Source: Notospermus geniculatus (lineage: Eukaryota > Nemertea > Pilidiophora > Heteronemertea > Lineidae). Taken from it: 64,000 bases of DNA. The stretch spans positions 248,085 to 312,084 of the forward strand of contig NMRB01000455.1 of NCBI GenBank assembly GCA_002633025.1, in the 5' to 3' direction. A program made the position numbers and the translations under genes. The notes under the pieces were generated by a model. That model searched no databases, had not been told where the DNA came from, and saw only the letters and a list, made by a program, of their open reading frames with translations. Positions 1 to 14,000 of this stretch are shown here, in pieces (within the stretch, counting starts at the first letter, position 1; the number at the start of each line of letters is the position of its first letter).

Positions 1-3000
1 CATGTCACTTTGGTTCACACGCTGCAGCCCAGATAAACATTAGGCCTCGTGACAAATGGGATCATAAATCACACCTGAGGTAGGCCTATTACCCTTAGTA
101 CATGTACCTAATTGGTAGGCCTACCAACCATTTTCACTGTCGACTTGAGAAGATGGGGTGGGTCTTGGATCTTGAAATTGGGTCTTGGATCTCGGATCTT
201 GGATCTTGAATTAGGGTGTCCCGTTCATTTGTTAGGGGTCACTAAATGTTCAGACTAAGCAATGCATGGTAGTGTGTTCTGATCATGCAGTTGAAAAGCC
301 TATGGATAAAATTTAGGCCTAGACCTGTAAAAGCATGGCTTCACTGGCCATTATATGAGCATATCCTGGTATTTATTGGCATAGTGGCACAGCATGTCCA
401 CTTTATTATCAGGTCTGAATAAAAACCTAGTCGCCATTTGTGTTGTCAAGTATTGATTCATCTCTACTGTTTCCCCATTACCGGCTGGTTTATTGCATAG
501 AATCGTGGAGCCCAGTAACCACCAATGAGAATGGCCCTAAGCAGGTTATGAATGGGAACGAGTGACAGCTCTGTGATGTGGCGTTTCATATCATGATATT
601 GATTTCCATAATGAATATGTTTGAGATCAATATTCCACACACGAAGCCATGTACATGATTTCCTAATTTACCGAACTGATATCTGAATGCACTGGTTTCA
701 GATTCAGATTTGACTCTATGTATACCTCCCGTCATCATCATTTCATTTTATTGGCAACTTTCTCTGATTCGAGTTCTCTCCTCCACATGCAATTCACCGA
801 GGTTATTAGCAGAAAATTTATGTTTCGAAACGACAGTTGGAAAATGCAGCATTGCTCACAAGAAATCCCGCGCACCGATGTATCCAACTGTTTGAAAGAA
901 AACATGGTTTTGTTTGATTGGTTTAAATTCAGCGCATGGCAACAATGATCCTTGAGAGTGATTCAGGTACGTTTTATAAACGATGGGAGGAATGGGGCAC
1001 CATTTCTGGGGTGGAACGTGGACGGACAATAGACCGTGTGCATTCATCCGAACAGAACAGCTGATTCACTATTGTAGTCGTTCATATATTTGGGAACATC
1101 AGGTGGAAATAAGATTCCTAGACACACAGGTCACACGCCGTCTCATGAGGCTGCCTTTCAAATGCAAATTTCCGCACAAGCCAAAACTTGCCGCCCTTTC
1201 CAACGAATCCTGCAGCATCATGTTGTGTCCTGGTTTTGCAAAATCGAGGGGGTGTAGCATTCTGTGATGTACCTTCACTGCACGGGCCATCTCCAAGGAA
1301 GGTTAAAACAGGTACCGGTACATGTATCTTGTTACCCACCTGTCTACCGCATGGGGACATCTGAACTTTAGGTATCCTGTAAGTAGGCCGACTCAGGCCT
1401 GTAAATTGTAGGCATACATGTTGTATAATTAGAGCCTGCTGGTGTTCCACTTCTTCCTAACCTTGTCAGATAAGAATAAGAAGGGATTTCAGTGTTGAAA
1501 AAATCGTTTCTTTTCTTTCGTTGCATCAGATCTTGCTTTGACTTTCAGTCTACATGTGGCGAGGAAGTGCTGGAATGGCACCTTTCTTTCCCCATGTACC
1601 AGCATAACAGGCATCATGGTATTGATTTCCTTATCCTGTATGTAAACACATTCTGACCTTGACCGTAAAATGAGGCGATGCTGGAGGCAGAGCGTAAGCA
1701 GAGAGAGGATCGAATACAGGCTGCCGAGCGTTGATGGCGATGGAGGAATCGATGGTATTATTAGTTCGTAAGGCATCTTCTTCATTGTTATATTTCATTA
1801 TGATTCACAAGGGCCCTTGTCAACGCACTCCTTCAGTATCATCAGTGTCATGTTTTAAAATAAAATCAATTTGATGGTACTAGAATAGCACGCCTCCAAC
1901 CCTTTCACTCTCGGGGTATGCTGAGCTCGAAAGAGGTTATTTTTAACGAGGAGAATGGGGTGATATAATTTCCAATTTGCATTGCTTCCACCAGTTTCTT
2001 TTTAAAGAATCACTGGTTGGGCTTGGAATTTTTCGGTTTGTTTGCCACTCCTTTCTGTTCGTTACCAAAATAAAACATAGCATTATCTTATCCTATCTCT
2101 ATTGTAAATTGTTGAAAAAACAGATAAATTGCCTTTGATGTGATAATCTTTGTGGTAGATATTTTGAGCCGAATTTTTTACCAAAGAACAGCAGGCATTT
2201 CCTTGTTCTATCTCTCTCTCTGTAGACAGTCGTTCAAATCCATGTTACTCTGACCGCCATACTTCCCTCACACTTCATTTCAGTGTGTAGATTTCCTGGG
2301 ATTGCGTGTATCACGTCATGGTCCACACGATTCTAACCACGTGGTGGAGCACGCTTCCTTGAAGAGGTATAATTATCACTCGTGTCATTGCCCATGATGC
2401 TGTCTAATTTTCAAATTCCAGCTCCTTAGAAGAATGAAAGAGGAGTGTGAAAAAGTGTGCCAAGACCCCTCCATCAGTCAGTCTGCAGATGTTTGTATTG
2501 TCCTACACGAAATAGGTTCATCAACCATCAGTTCTAACTGACGTAAAAGAATAAACGTTAGAATTTGAGCAGCCATTCTTCCCCTACTGGGAGCTGCCAC
2601 GTGCCACCGAAAATGGCAAGAGCTATTCAACATTGTCTTTGTGTTTGGGATGCTTATCCAGAGCCAAGGGCGCCAGGTCACAGGCATTCTTTCCCGCCAC
2701 AATCCTTGTATCTGATTGCTGGTTATCACCCCGCAGCATTTCCAAATAGAGCTCAGCTCTAGGTCAGCTCTGCATAACGCCTTTGTCATCCATTCAAAAT
2801 GCACTCAATGGCTACTGATATAGCCTTTGTAATCACGGAACAGATTCATCCACAAATTTTAAGTGCTCTATTGAATTCAGTTTGGCACGAGCCTCTTGTC
2901 ATGGGTTGTGGCACGCGCCGATTTTGGCGCGTGTACCACAATGCGGCAACAACGGTCAAATGGACCAGAGGAGGCATGGGGTGGCGGCAGCTGGGTATGG

Positions 3001-6000
3001 ACCAGCAGATTGAGGATTGACAAAGGACCTTTGCTATTTATACAGCAAACACAAATTTTCTAAATCTGTCAGCCAGGTGATGCTTCAATATCCCACCTTG
3101 ACCCCAAATCATAGGTTCCCCTTTTCCAGTGTAATTTTGGGCAGTGCCGTAGGTTTGAGATCATATCTTTTAGTTTTACCTGAAATAGCCAGAAATGTGA
3201 CAATCATGGTGTTCCATTCTACCCATTGAAATAAAGCTGATATCCAACTCCAAACTTTCCCGGTAGAACAGTTCTTCTGAAGGATGTGGCATTGCATTGC
3301 AATGTTGGTATGCTACTACACTATTCAATTGGAATGTTAATAACTAGCGGCCGATTTCATCCAAACCCGAGGTGGAAACTGCGGCGTGTTGATCCACGGC
3401 ACGCCGTACCGGCTTTTCCGAGGGTGTGGAAACCGAGGAGGAGATGTGTACGGGATGGATTGCCTCCAGGTTCGCACATTCCAAGGTCAGCGCTGAAGAT
3501 GTGCCATCTGGTTTATTTGCACGGTGGTTATCTTTACCTTAGAACCAGCGTGCTTACCTGTGTCCAGATATTTGATTCTCGCTTTAATTGCTTCACTTAT
3601 CAATTCTCTTTGCCAGGTTCGCTCCACTCCATCGCTTCACTCTCTCACTTCACTGCAATACCTGTGGATGGGTGTCATTATGCCGCAAAGATGGCAGCCA
3701 ATACCGAAGCCTTCTAGCCCTAGGCACGTACTGCCAAAAGATGGCAGCAAAGTTCCAGCGGACAAATGCAAAAGATTGGTGCTCAATCAAGAATGAATGG
3801 TCTGCTATGTGCATTGGGTTGGGCCGTAGGGACACCTATTTGTCAACTCCTATTATCCTGGAGTTGTGTCATGATTCAGGCCTGTCACACTCTGATCATT
3901 ACATCTATGCTGAAAGGTGTCGTGTGCACACATTTCACAGTCAGTGGTCTGTGTAAGGTCAAGCCACTGACATTCCCCATTACATTGCCATTACATACCA
4001 ACTTAGTAAAAAAATTACAGTCTGAAAACCAGGATTGTTGGTGGAGCAATTCAGGAAGGTCTTCCCCATGGTGTGGGGGTAAAGAATGTTTGATTTACGT
4101 CATTGGTAGAAAGTATCAATGGGCTGATGAATGGGTACGGAATGATCCAAAGGCTTGAATTTCCATTCAGATAGCTTGCTATTGTGTTTGGTGAATAACA
4201 GTCAAATGATATAGCTGAGCCTTTGTCCCATGATGTTTTTGTCCTGCGCAGTTGGCGTTGGTGAAAAAGGCCTATTCTCGCCGCCAATTGAATCCATTCT
4301 GAAGGAATTCGCAAAGATTTCTTTCCTATTTGGTGCATGAAATATTTAAAAAATAATCTCAAGGCTTTGATTTATGCCTTGCATACCTGTTGAGGAATCT
4401 TCTTTTCTTGGTCAAATTGGGCTTTAGTAAAAGGTTCTGCAGGCTTATCCTGTTGTAAACAGAAAACAAGTTTATCAGCGAAAAAACAAGTAGGCCTACA
4501 ACAGGATGTCTGCACTAACTGATTGTCTTCATATTCATTTCATTCGCTATTAGGGCATCCAGGGTAGCATTGCAGAAGCACTCACATAATGATGATAGCA
4601 ATCATTGACTTTCTGATTGTTTACATGAACATCTGATGATCTGACATCCCGTTTACTGACTGCGTTGTACGTTCTGAAGTATCAAAGTTGGCAGATGTCC
4701 ACGGCTTGCTGCTTGTTGAGTATCACAACACATCATGGCTGTCACTCTCTTGCCTCAACAAAAAGGGAGTTTAGGACTGGTTTATAAGTGGTTGCTAAAT
4801 ACAGTCTTTACTCCCCAAGACAAACACAGTTTGTTGTGTGAAAAACGTGTCAGCCTGTCTCGGTGTTTTCTGCATTGTCTTTTGTGTGGCTCTCCTGCCA
4901 CTTGTCACAGTCGCGTGGGTTTTGGTGCTGTTACTAGAAGTCATTGTTCGTACCTCAAGTTTTTCACAGTTTGTGCCTTCAGTTCACGTCAAAATCGTCT
5001 GGACGTGGCCAAGTAATTGCCTGGGACATACCATACTGCAATCACAGCTGAGGTCAAATCGCTGAACTGATAAACAAGGCAAACAGGCACGTCCTGAGAC
5101 AATCGGGGGTTCTTAGCACTCGCTCCCTCAAGGAAGTGAGTGCTAACAACTCCTGACATGCATCGGCTTATACAGTCCAGCAGGGCTACACAAGTCGAAA
5201 ACGATGTCATGATGATATTGATATCAGGATGCAGAGTAGGCAAGTCGAGAATGTCTTGTCTGGATTGTAGCACACGAGGAGGTATATTGTGGGCGTCACT
5301 ATTGTCAGCACAACAAATCCTAATAATCCTTGGACCTTTCAAATACGAAAAAAACCCTCTTTTGTGCGTTTATTTAGCTCTCAGGTGAGTTGTGACGCAC
5401 TTGTTTTGACTGGTATGTGCGTGACATACATCATGTGCTCAATAAACCTCCTTTGCTTGAGCTATGATCAAGTCATCACCTTGCCGTCTTGCTTGAATTG
5501 GTACTGATGACTCCGGCAATCCCATTATCCACCAAATTCCCTCATTGGGACGTATACCTCCTAGAAACACTCTTGGTTGCCTAGGTTACCACTGTTTGTA
5601 ATAAAGGGGTTATGTGTTTTTCAGTGTGCTTGATATGTTAATGCTTCATTATTGGAAAATTTTTTCATATCCTGCTTTGATGAATGACACACACACTCAG
5701 GTACATTTTATACACATCTAGGGTATTGCGTGGTATAAAATAATGCCACGGACAAGTTTTGAAATTGCAGTTCAAAGTGCTTCAACGATATTGACACTTT
5801 TCCATGTGGTATGATGTCATAAGAGTTTATGAACACAACTCTGCAAGTCAGTAGGTGTGGTGTGCTGCCCTCTTTGGCTATTTTGTTGCACCTTTTAATG
5901 TGCACCATGACTGACTGAGGGATGTACAAGCATACCCGTGGGTCCATTAAATTCGGTCTCCACTGTTCGGCGCAATCAATTCTTTTCTGCATTTAGTGTG

Positions 6001-6108
6001 TGAATTTCTCATCGAAATCGCCGCTTCGCACACAACTATTGGTGCCACTCTTTGTTCAACATGGGTCCACATTTCACGATACAATTTTGATGGCTTCGAC
6101 AAGCTGGT
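1..6108. other. No gene recognised
   Basis: Short open frames only, none with family resemblance or splice support. Noted small structures: repeated gatcttggatcttgaa words at 165-215 and a hairpin with E2F-like ggcgcg cores (cacgcgcc gatttt ggcgcgtg) at 2913-2938. It may be introns or UTR of the gene ending near 8195. Confidence 0.5.
5087..5158. mobile_element. Third, shortened copy of the 24525 hairpin MITE
   Basis: gtcctgagacaatcgggggt then tcttagcactcgctccct, loop caagga, agtgagtgctaacaactcct then gac. The same inner arm (agcactcgctccct) as the other two copies, with a much shorter loop. Confidence 0.65.
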
Positions 6109-6426
6109 CTTCACTTTGTTCAAAACACTCGCTGTTTGATCAGGTCTGTTGACTATACTGGAACATTGTTTGCCCACAATGCTTGAGGTGCTCCTAGTAG
6201 CGACAGTTTCAATAGGCCTATTACCTGACCTGGTCTTGAGAATGAGAAGCCCAGGTATGGACTTGTANTCTTCACTTTGTTCACAACACTCGCTGTTTGA
6301 TCAGGTCTGTTGACTATACTGGAACATTGTTTGCCCACAATGCTTGAGGTGCTCCTAGTAGGGACAGTTTCAATAGGCCTATTACCTGACCTGGTCTTGA
6401 GAATGAGAAGCCCAGGTATGGACTTA
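6109..6426. repeat. 157 bp tandem duplication around a single N
   Basis: tcttcactttgttcaaaaca at 6109 and tcttcactttgttcacaaca at 6270 start two near-identical copies, both running to cccaggtatggactt. The N is at 6269. Confidence 0.9.
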
Positions 6427-7331
6427 AGTAAGTTGTATGCTTACATTACAATGACCATGTTTACCTTCTGCGAGTACCCACCCACAGTCTTGGTAAGGTT
6501 TCCATGATACGAACGTATGCCACCTGATCCTACTTTTCAAATCTTTGTGCCTGGTTTTGCAAACCTCGGGAGTGTTTGGTTCCTTGTACAGGTTGATAAT
6601 ATGTAGTAAAAAATGACCATTAAATCACAAAAATGTTTTCGTTTCTGCAGCGGTCTCTCATCATAGGTAAAACATGCCACTTGATAGAATAATCAAATGA
6701 CGTTCGCTCTCACTGGGATACATTTCACTCATGATGCACCAACGTCATGAATATTTCAACTGGTGAATCCTCACTGTGAGTGCAACATGATCAATCACTA
6801 TCAGCGAACGTGGTGTCAAGGATGCATAGCATGATCATTTCTGCATAACCCCTTATGTTCCGGAGTGAAACGTTGGCGCTTGCAGGTCAAACTCCCTGTA
6901 TTATCTCAATCTTTGGAAGCATTCCAATCTGAGTGCAGCAAATGCTGTGCAACAGGATTTCCTGAAACGACAGTTCTTCACCCACAGCTGCAACTACCGA
7001 AAAATAGCATATATTCAGCAGACCTGGAGCACATAGCATGCAGCATAACGGCAGCACATATTCAGCATATGCTCCACCTGTGCTGCATTTTCGAAGCAGC
7101 ACACATTCAGCACATTCCAATGCCAATGCAATACTCAGATGAACTTCAACCATCATACACTTGCTGCACACAGACGCTGTCTTCTAAATCCTCGACTTCC
7201 AACCGACTCAAATTATTGGACAGTTTTATCCACCCGTTACCAACATTGCATGGAAATTGATCGCATATGAAATTATGACAGCCATCATTCCCAGGGTACT
7301 GAGTGTGTAACTTTTTTCTTGGCAGTTAATA

Positions 7332-9072
7332 ATGATTTACTCAGCAGCGGTCACAACAACAGAATGCACAGAGGCTCTGAACACGATATCTGCTCATCCA
7401 ATCATTGCAAGAGTGAATTTCAGCGAGTTGATGGTGCTAGCATTGAAATGAAGATGAGATAAGTAGGCCTAAGATGTTCCCAAGCCCTATCTATCTTTTG
7501 CGTCCCTTCCTTTGTAAGATATCAGTCAACAGTCCAGCCTATTTGTGTGAGCTTTCAAATTTACTGGTGTGCGCGAGATGAACATCCTTGCTTTTGAAAA
7601 TTATCATACAATGAATGCCTAGTGGTTGTGCGGATGTAAAGTGTGTGATGATGCACGCATCATAAAGCTATTCGATATTGTTTGCCGGTTGATTTGATGA
7701 CACTTGTGTATTCATGATTCATATTGCAATATCACTTTGCATAGTGTCATGCGGGTTTGCAAGAGCTGTGATTGATACTGTATGTGGGTGGATCGTGAAC
7801 AAGTGTAGGCTACATGACATGCATGATGGACGTACAATGAAGTGTGAAAGAAAAATGATAATGACATGGTGTGAATGCGGAATATGCCGAGCTGTGTGTC
7901 ATGTAACATTATGTCGTACCATGGACACGGTGTTGATGAATAGTGGCCTTGTGGTTCGCGGTGTCCCTTGGTGCGGATGAAAGTTACATCCCATGTTTTA
8001 GGCCATCGTTGACTTCGCAAACTCTCTCATCTTTCTAATGTTTGCTCCCTTTGTGTCTTTTCAGATGAAGTTGACATCATCGGTTACAACAGCAATCATA
8101 GTGATAGTGATGACCATAGCAGCATCCAGAGCGGGTCGAGCGACACTGGCCCCGGCGTTTGTATCATAAATACAAGAAACCTCTCGCTCTCATGAGTTCC
8201 GCAATACACACTCGGTGTCGCCACCTTAAAACAACAGTATCACCTCTAGAGTCTTAGATAGTTGTATGCAAATCTTCTAAGGGAAATCTCCAAATTTTTT
8301 AGATCTATATATGCCATCGTTATCTACGACGCCAATTCCACTTCCAGTTTTTTTCCAAGATTTTCTCCTGTATTAGGGGTACATGTATGTGTAGTTTCCT
8401 TTCTGAATTCTTTGTTAAAACAGTTGTATTAATTCAAGAGTTTCCGTATCAAATTCGATGTCATTTGGGCATTTTCATGAACACATCAACATGGTTTCAG
8501 CTACCATATCTTTTGCCTCAGACGTGTCAGACAGGGGAAATAATTCCTCATATTTGAAGTGAAACAATGTCACTTTCCGCCATTGGCGTGATATTTGGAG
8601 TATCGGTTATTTATTCAGCAGGGTGTGGTGATGATTGTTTTAGGTGGAAGTTTGCTGTGATTAGAAGTCCGTTTCAATCTTGATGTAAAAAACCCTTACT
8701 TAACAGATAACCCACTCTTTCCTTCAGTTCCTAAAGAATTATTTCACTGGGCATTCAAATGATATATCATATCTAGAGCACAATGTCATTGAAGACTTGT
8801 TGCTTAAATTTGAGAACCGTGTTTGAGGATCAATTGTCAGATGTTCTGCCTGTCTGAGCAGTGGTAGCTCTTAACAAAGTTTGAACAATTTGATTGCCGC
8901 GTGTGATCTACAGGGTTGACCGAAAAATGAAAACATGCTGTAAGCCATACAGGGTAATTTATGCAAGAAAAGATGGCATGCGTTATGAGAACGAGTGCCT
9001 GATGTAGGCATACGGACATCGTTCGAAGATTTCTTTTCCCATTATCTTAAGGGAGATTCTTTTGCTGTGAAT
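7332..9072. repeat. Duplicated segment, copy A (1.74 kb)
   Basis: Begins atgatttactcagcagcggt and runs to tcttttgctgtgaat; pairs with 9252-11063. Differences are scattered substitutions and small indels, plus a MITE present only after copy A and an extra stretch of about 55-75 bp (9870-9943) present only in copy B. Confidence 0.9.
8065..8195 (+). CDS. Terminal exon resembling MXD/MXI1 C-terminus, copy A (partial gene)
   Basis: After a good acceptor (tttgtgtcttttcag) the phase-1 frame reads EVDIIGYNSNHSDSDDHSS, then IQSGSSDTGPG and a stop at 8193-8195 (43 codons). The acidic SDxDDHSSxxSxxSDxG pattern is like the conserved tail of MXD and MXI1 proteins (MXI1 has SDIDDHSS..S.GSDEGY), bHLH-zipper repressors that pair with MAX against MYC. 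The bHLH exons are not visible in the window, so the rest of the gene would lie left of it. The tail is short, so this remains a tentative call. The same exon recurs at 10050-10180. Confidence 0.45.
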
Positions 9073-9250
9073 AGACCCTATCACTCCAAAAGAGCGCAGC
9101 ACCTTACGGGTGTCAGCGTCATGACGTCCCGCACGTCATTCTGAATGCCAGGACGCGACTCGAAAAAAAATTCGGTTGTTTCAGCGATCATGACGTCGTG
9201 ACACAATCTGATTTTTTTCGTCTCACCTCGAGACATCATGAATGACGTGC
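9073..9250. mobile_element. MITE copy truncated at an assembly junction
   Basis: Starts tagaccctatcactccaaaag and shares gagcgcagcacctta, gtcatgacgtcccgcacgtc and the tttttcg.ctcg core with the complete element at 61364-61581. It stops at the single N at 9251, before its second terminus. The parallel copy of the flanking segment (around 11063) lacks the element, so it is an insertion present in only one of the two copies. Confidence 0.8.
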
Positions 9251-9251
9251 N

Positions 9252-11063
9252 ATGATTTACTCAGCAGCGGTCACAACAACAGAATGCACAGAGACTCTGA
9301 ACACGAGATCCGCTCATCCAATCATTGCAAGAGTGAATTTCAGCGAGTTGATGGTGCTAGCATTGAAATGAAGATGAGATAAGTAGGCCTAAGATGTTCC
9401 CAAGCCCTAACTATCTTTTGCGTCCCTTCCTTTGTAAGATATCAGTCAACAGTCCAGCCTATTTGTGTGAGCTTTCAAATTTACTGGTGTGCGCGAGATG
9501 AACATCCTTGCTTTTGAAAATTATCATACAATGAATGCCTAGTTGTTGTGCGGATGTAAAGTGTGTGATGATGCACGCATCATAAAGCTGTTCGATATTG
9601 TTTGCTGGTTGATTTGATGACACTTGTGTATTCATGATTCATATTGCAATATCACTTTGCATGGTGTCATGCGGGTTTGCAAGAGCTGTGATTGATACTG
9701 GTATGCTTGTGGGTGGATCGTGAACAAGTGTAGGCTACATGGACGTACAATGAAGTGTGAAAGAAAAATGATAATGACATGGTGTGAATGCAGAATATGC
9801 CGAGCTGTGTGTCATGTAACATTATGTCGTACCATGGATACGGTGTTGGTGAATAGTGTGGCCTTGTGGTTAAGGCTTCACCGTGAAGCCATTGTTAACC
9901 GGCCTTTTCATATACCGTATACTTCTATGTAAAGGAAGCCTTACGGTGTCCCTTGGTGTAGATGAAAGTTATATCCCATGTTTTAGGCCGTCATTGACTT
10001 CGCAAACTCTCTCATCTTTCTAATGTTTGCTCCCTTTGTGTCTTTCCAGATGAAGTTGACATCATCGGTTACAACAGCAATCATAGTGATAGTGATGACC
10101 ATAGCAGCATCCAGAGCGGGTCGAGCGACACTGGCCCCGGCGTTTGTATCATAAATACAAGAAACCTCTCGCTCTCATGAGTTCCGCAATACACACTCGG
10201 TGTCGCCACCTTAAAACAACAGTATCACCTCTAGAGTCTTAGATAGTTGTATGCAAATCTTCTAAGGGAAATCTCCAAATTTTTTAGATCTATATATGCC
10301 ATCGTTATCTACGACGCCAATTCCACTTCCAGTTTTTTTCCAAGATTTTCTCCTGTATTAGGGGTACATGTATGTGTAGTTTCCTTTCTGAATTCTTTGT
10401 TAAAACAGTTGTATTAATTCAAGAGTTTCCGTATCAAAGTGTCATTGGGGCATTTTCATGAACACAACAACATGGTTTCAGCTACCATATCTTTTGCCTC
10501 AGACGTGTCAGACAGTGGATATCAGGGGGAATAATTCCTCATATTTGAAGTGAAACTATCACTTTCCGCCATTGGCGTGATATTTGGAGTATCGGTTATT
10601 TATTCAGCAGGGTGTGGTGATGATTGTTTTAGGTGGAAGTTTGCTGTGATTAGAAGTCCGTTTCAATCTTGATGTAAAAAAAACCTTACTTAACACATAA
10701 CCCACTCCTTCAGTTCCTAAAGAATTATTTCACTGGGCATTCAAATGATTATCATATCTATTAGAGCACAATGTCATTGAAGACTTGTTGCTTAATTTGA
10801 GAACCGTGTTTGAGGATCAATTGTCAGATGTTCTGCCTGTCTGAGCAGTGGTAGCTCTTAACAAAGTTTGAACAATTTGATTGCCGCGTGTGATTTACAG
10901 GGTTGACCGAAAAATGAAAACATGCTGTAAGCCATACAGGGTAATTTATGCAAGAAAAGATGGCATGCGTTATGAGAACGAGTGCCTGATGTAGGCATAC
11001 GGACATGTATTCATTCGAAGATTCCTTTTCCCATTATCTAGGGAGATTCTTTTGCTATGAATT
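9252..11063. repeat. Duplicated segment, copy B (1.81 kb), after single N
   Basis: Starts immediately after the N at 9251 with atgatttactcagcagcggt. The extra stretch within 9870-9943 contains the palindromes ggcttcaccgtgaagcc and accgtatac and is flanked by copies of aagcctta-like words. Confidence 0.9.
10050..10180 (+). CDS. Second copy of the MXD/MXI1-like terminal exon (copy B)
   Basis: Same 131 nt as 8065-8195, with acceptor tttgtgtctttccag and the same stop; coding bases are identical as far as I can see, while flanks differ by small indels. It lies in the duplicated segment after the N at 9251, so it is more likely the other allele than a second exon. Confidence 0.45.
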
Positions 11064-14000
11064 TGTTGAGGCCGTACCTTGAAGGCTCTCCTGTTTTGCA
11101 GTGTAGGACCAGTCTAAAATTGTGTCAAAATTTGTAATGCATCAGGTACCAGCTGAACTGTATAGGAGTCCTAGTAACCGATGGCCAACAGTTTTTGTCA
11201 GTAATCGCCCTTTAAAATGCTTCTAATAGATGAACTGAATACCAGCCATCGTTATCCAGTACTTTAACAGAATAATCAAAATCATGATTCCCTTGTCCCT
11301 GAACAGGATTTGGTGTGCTTGGAAAATGAAGTTTTGGTCGACAGCATTGTCTAAAAGCCAGAATTTACCAAGAGCGGTTGGTTTTTTGGTCGCAGAGCGT
11401 TGCGTTGTGACAGGTTGGCTCTGATATTGTTCAAATATATGGGACTTGGGATCTACATTTTGTTCAAATGCTGTCTTATGTATGCTAACGTTGGTTCATG
11501 TTGTGCTAAATGAACAGAATGTGCTATAATTTTCCTTCAATTGTATTGTTCCGACTTGTAAATATACCGACAGGGTCTGGTTTTGTTCGATATCTTAGAG
11601 AAGTGCCTGTGTAATTGTAATACTAAATAGTTACCGGTATACTATAGTAACAGTGGTGGCAAGCGAAGGTGAATATGGAACCATTTTGGGCTGCACAGGT
11701 CATTTCTGAACGCAAGGCAATAAACCAGAGGTTGTTACAGGTATGCATTGCCTCAGCCTCGTTTGTTTGTGCATAAATATGCATAGTATAGATGGAAAAT
11801 TGTGATTGAAAATTATCGGACATCCTGTATGACTGTATAATTTTGTTTGCCACGAGTTAAAGAACAAATTGCAAGAGTGCTGTGAAATCGCTAAGTATAA
11901 AGTGTACAGTTTTAATTACTGGGCTTAGAAAAGAGTGCGCAGCTAGAGACCATTGTCAAGTCTAGAGTTATAGATTCAAAACAAAAACAGTATTTTTTCC
12001 ACATGAATTGCGGTAACCGTAAAGATAGAATATACCAGATATAGAGAGATATTGTACAGTTAACAAATTCTATTCTTTACTCGACTCTCTCTCAAAAATC
12101 TGTCTCTTTATTTACTTTTCAAAAATGTGATTTCGCTCTTCATTCAAGAAAATGACACTTGTCGAAGAATTTGCAATTTATTTTTTTACCAGGTCTTACC
12201 TCGCAGATAATTCTCCATGCATGACCCATTACTCTTTTATTTGACAAATTTTGCGGGTTTCCTCAAACATGACAATTTTGTTTCATTTCCTGAACCTGGG
12301 AAATCAGAATTCTTGATTGCCATTTTGTTTCGTGGTTCATAAACGGCTTCGAAATTCACCATTTTATGTTATTATTCCCCCTCTGTAAATATTGAAGGAA
12401 GTGACGGCTGCAACTTGGACATCAGATGACGTTCCTTGGTTATACTCGATTACTTTTAGCATTGCCCAAGTCTGCGAAAGACCCCACAATTTTAATCAAT
12501 GCTCCTATGTTTTTCAATGTGTAAATTATTATTTTATTGAAGGATTAGAACTGGCATACTCTATGATGTGATTGTAAATGTTCTTGAATTGTAAATTTGA
12601 CCAAGTTTCTTTGTTTTATCCAAAAAGTATATTCCACATTCGTTTCTTTGGGCGTCTTTGGCAAAACTTCTTGTTTTGACATCAGTCGAGGAGGTACAGG
12701 TGTGGAAACAAAAGAAATAATCTTTGTTGATATCGCTAAAGTTCATTCCATCTGTTTACTGGCGTTATAAGTTAATATCAGGAAAATTTCTTGGCATGCC
12801 ATGAATTGCCTAAAATACACGATGAAATTATTTGACTTGGAACTTAAAAAGCTATGGCAGTAAGATCAGCTTTTACTCCTATTGTGTTCTGAAGGCCTAT
12901 TCCATGTCCATTGGTGTTAGCATCTATGAAGCGATCGAGTGAAAACAGGAGAATTTCATGCTGGTATTTAGCTTTCAGGTTCCAAGTCTTTACTTCAATG
13001 AAGTTTTTGCTTGTTGAATGACGTGTATATATTCCTGCAAAACAAGGAGACCTGTGTGAAACAATGTGTGCTCTTATCCTTAGGGATTGTCACATTATCA
13101 AAGCAATACAAGCGGTAAGAATTGTGTGTATGAAAAAAAAATCAGAACCTTTCTGCTGAAAATGGATGTTGTCGGCTGCAAGTCGTGTGATGGTAACTTG
13201 CCGTTTTGATGTGACATCTGAAGTGTACTCAGCGATACTCGGCTTTCCTTGAACTCGTCCTGTTTGTCATGATGAGAGCAGCCTGCAGCATCCATTAGAG
13301 GGCGCTTCTGATTCAGAGACGTAGATTTCAAAGGTGTGTGGAGTTTCAAGGTGTATGTGGATGTGAAAACTATGTAACCAATGCAAGTTCTTTTGAATCT
13401 CGCCAGCAATATATGTGCCAAACAAAACTTTGGCTACCCTGGTGATTGACATGTGCATTCTTAACAACTGTAGCCATATTTAACACTTGGATATAATCTG
13501 AGCTGTGGTTTCATGCGGTTCCGATTTCAATATGAGACACTGTCAACTTTAAGTGATGGAGTCGTAATCCCTGTCTCTACGCCATAATGCGACTCAGTCC
13601 CTCGGACCTTGACCTTGAATCGAGGGGAGAATCATATATGACTGACTCGGAGTGTATGGGCTTTCACTCAATAATCCCTCACGATCTTATGATTCGAAAT
13701 CTGCCTTCGAGATTTTCAAGCATGTGAATGTCCCCCATCATCGTCATGTGATACTTCGCTATGGCTTGACAACGTCAGGGAGGTAGAAATTTCTGCCATT
13801 GCAACCTCGTTCCTGGAATACTATAAAGAACCACTGGCTGCGAGATTGCCCCATTCGTATCTACCATATTGGAATTTCTGGCGTAAAATAGACATACTGA
13901 CGGGACACCATACTTATGTACGGTGGCTCGTGTGGAAGACCTAGAAGTTTCGTGAACGTGGATTCTTCCATCAGCTTTCGATCGAGCGAAAGTCTCGATT

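Noticed and set aside
1489-1785. Short match ERKVPFQHFL to a VPS13B-like KKVPLQFL segment
   Set aside because: Only about eight residues, no splice support, and more than 49 kb from the VPS13B exons.
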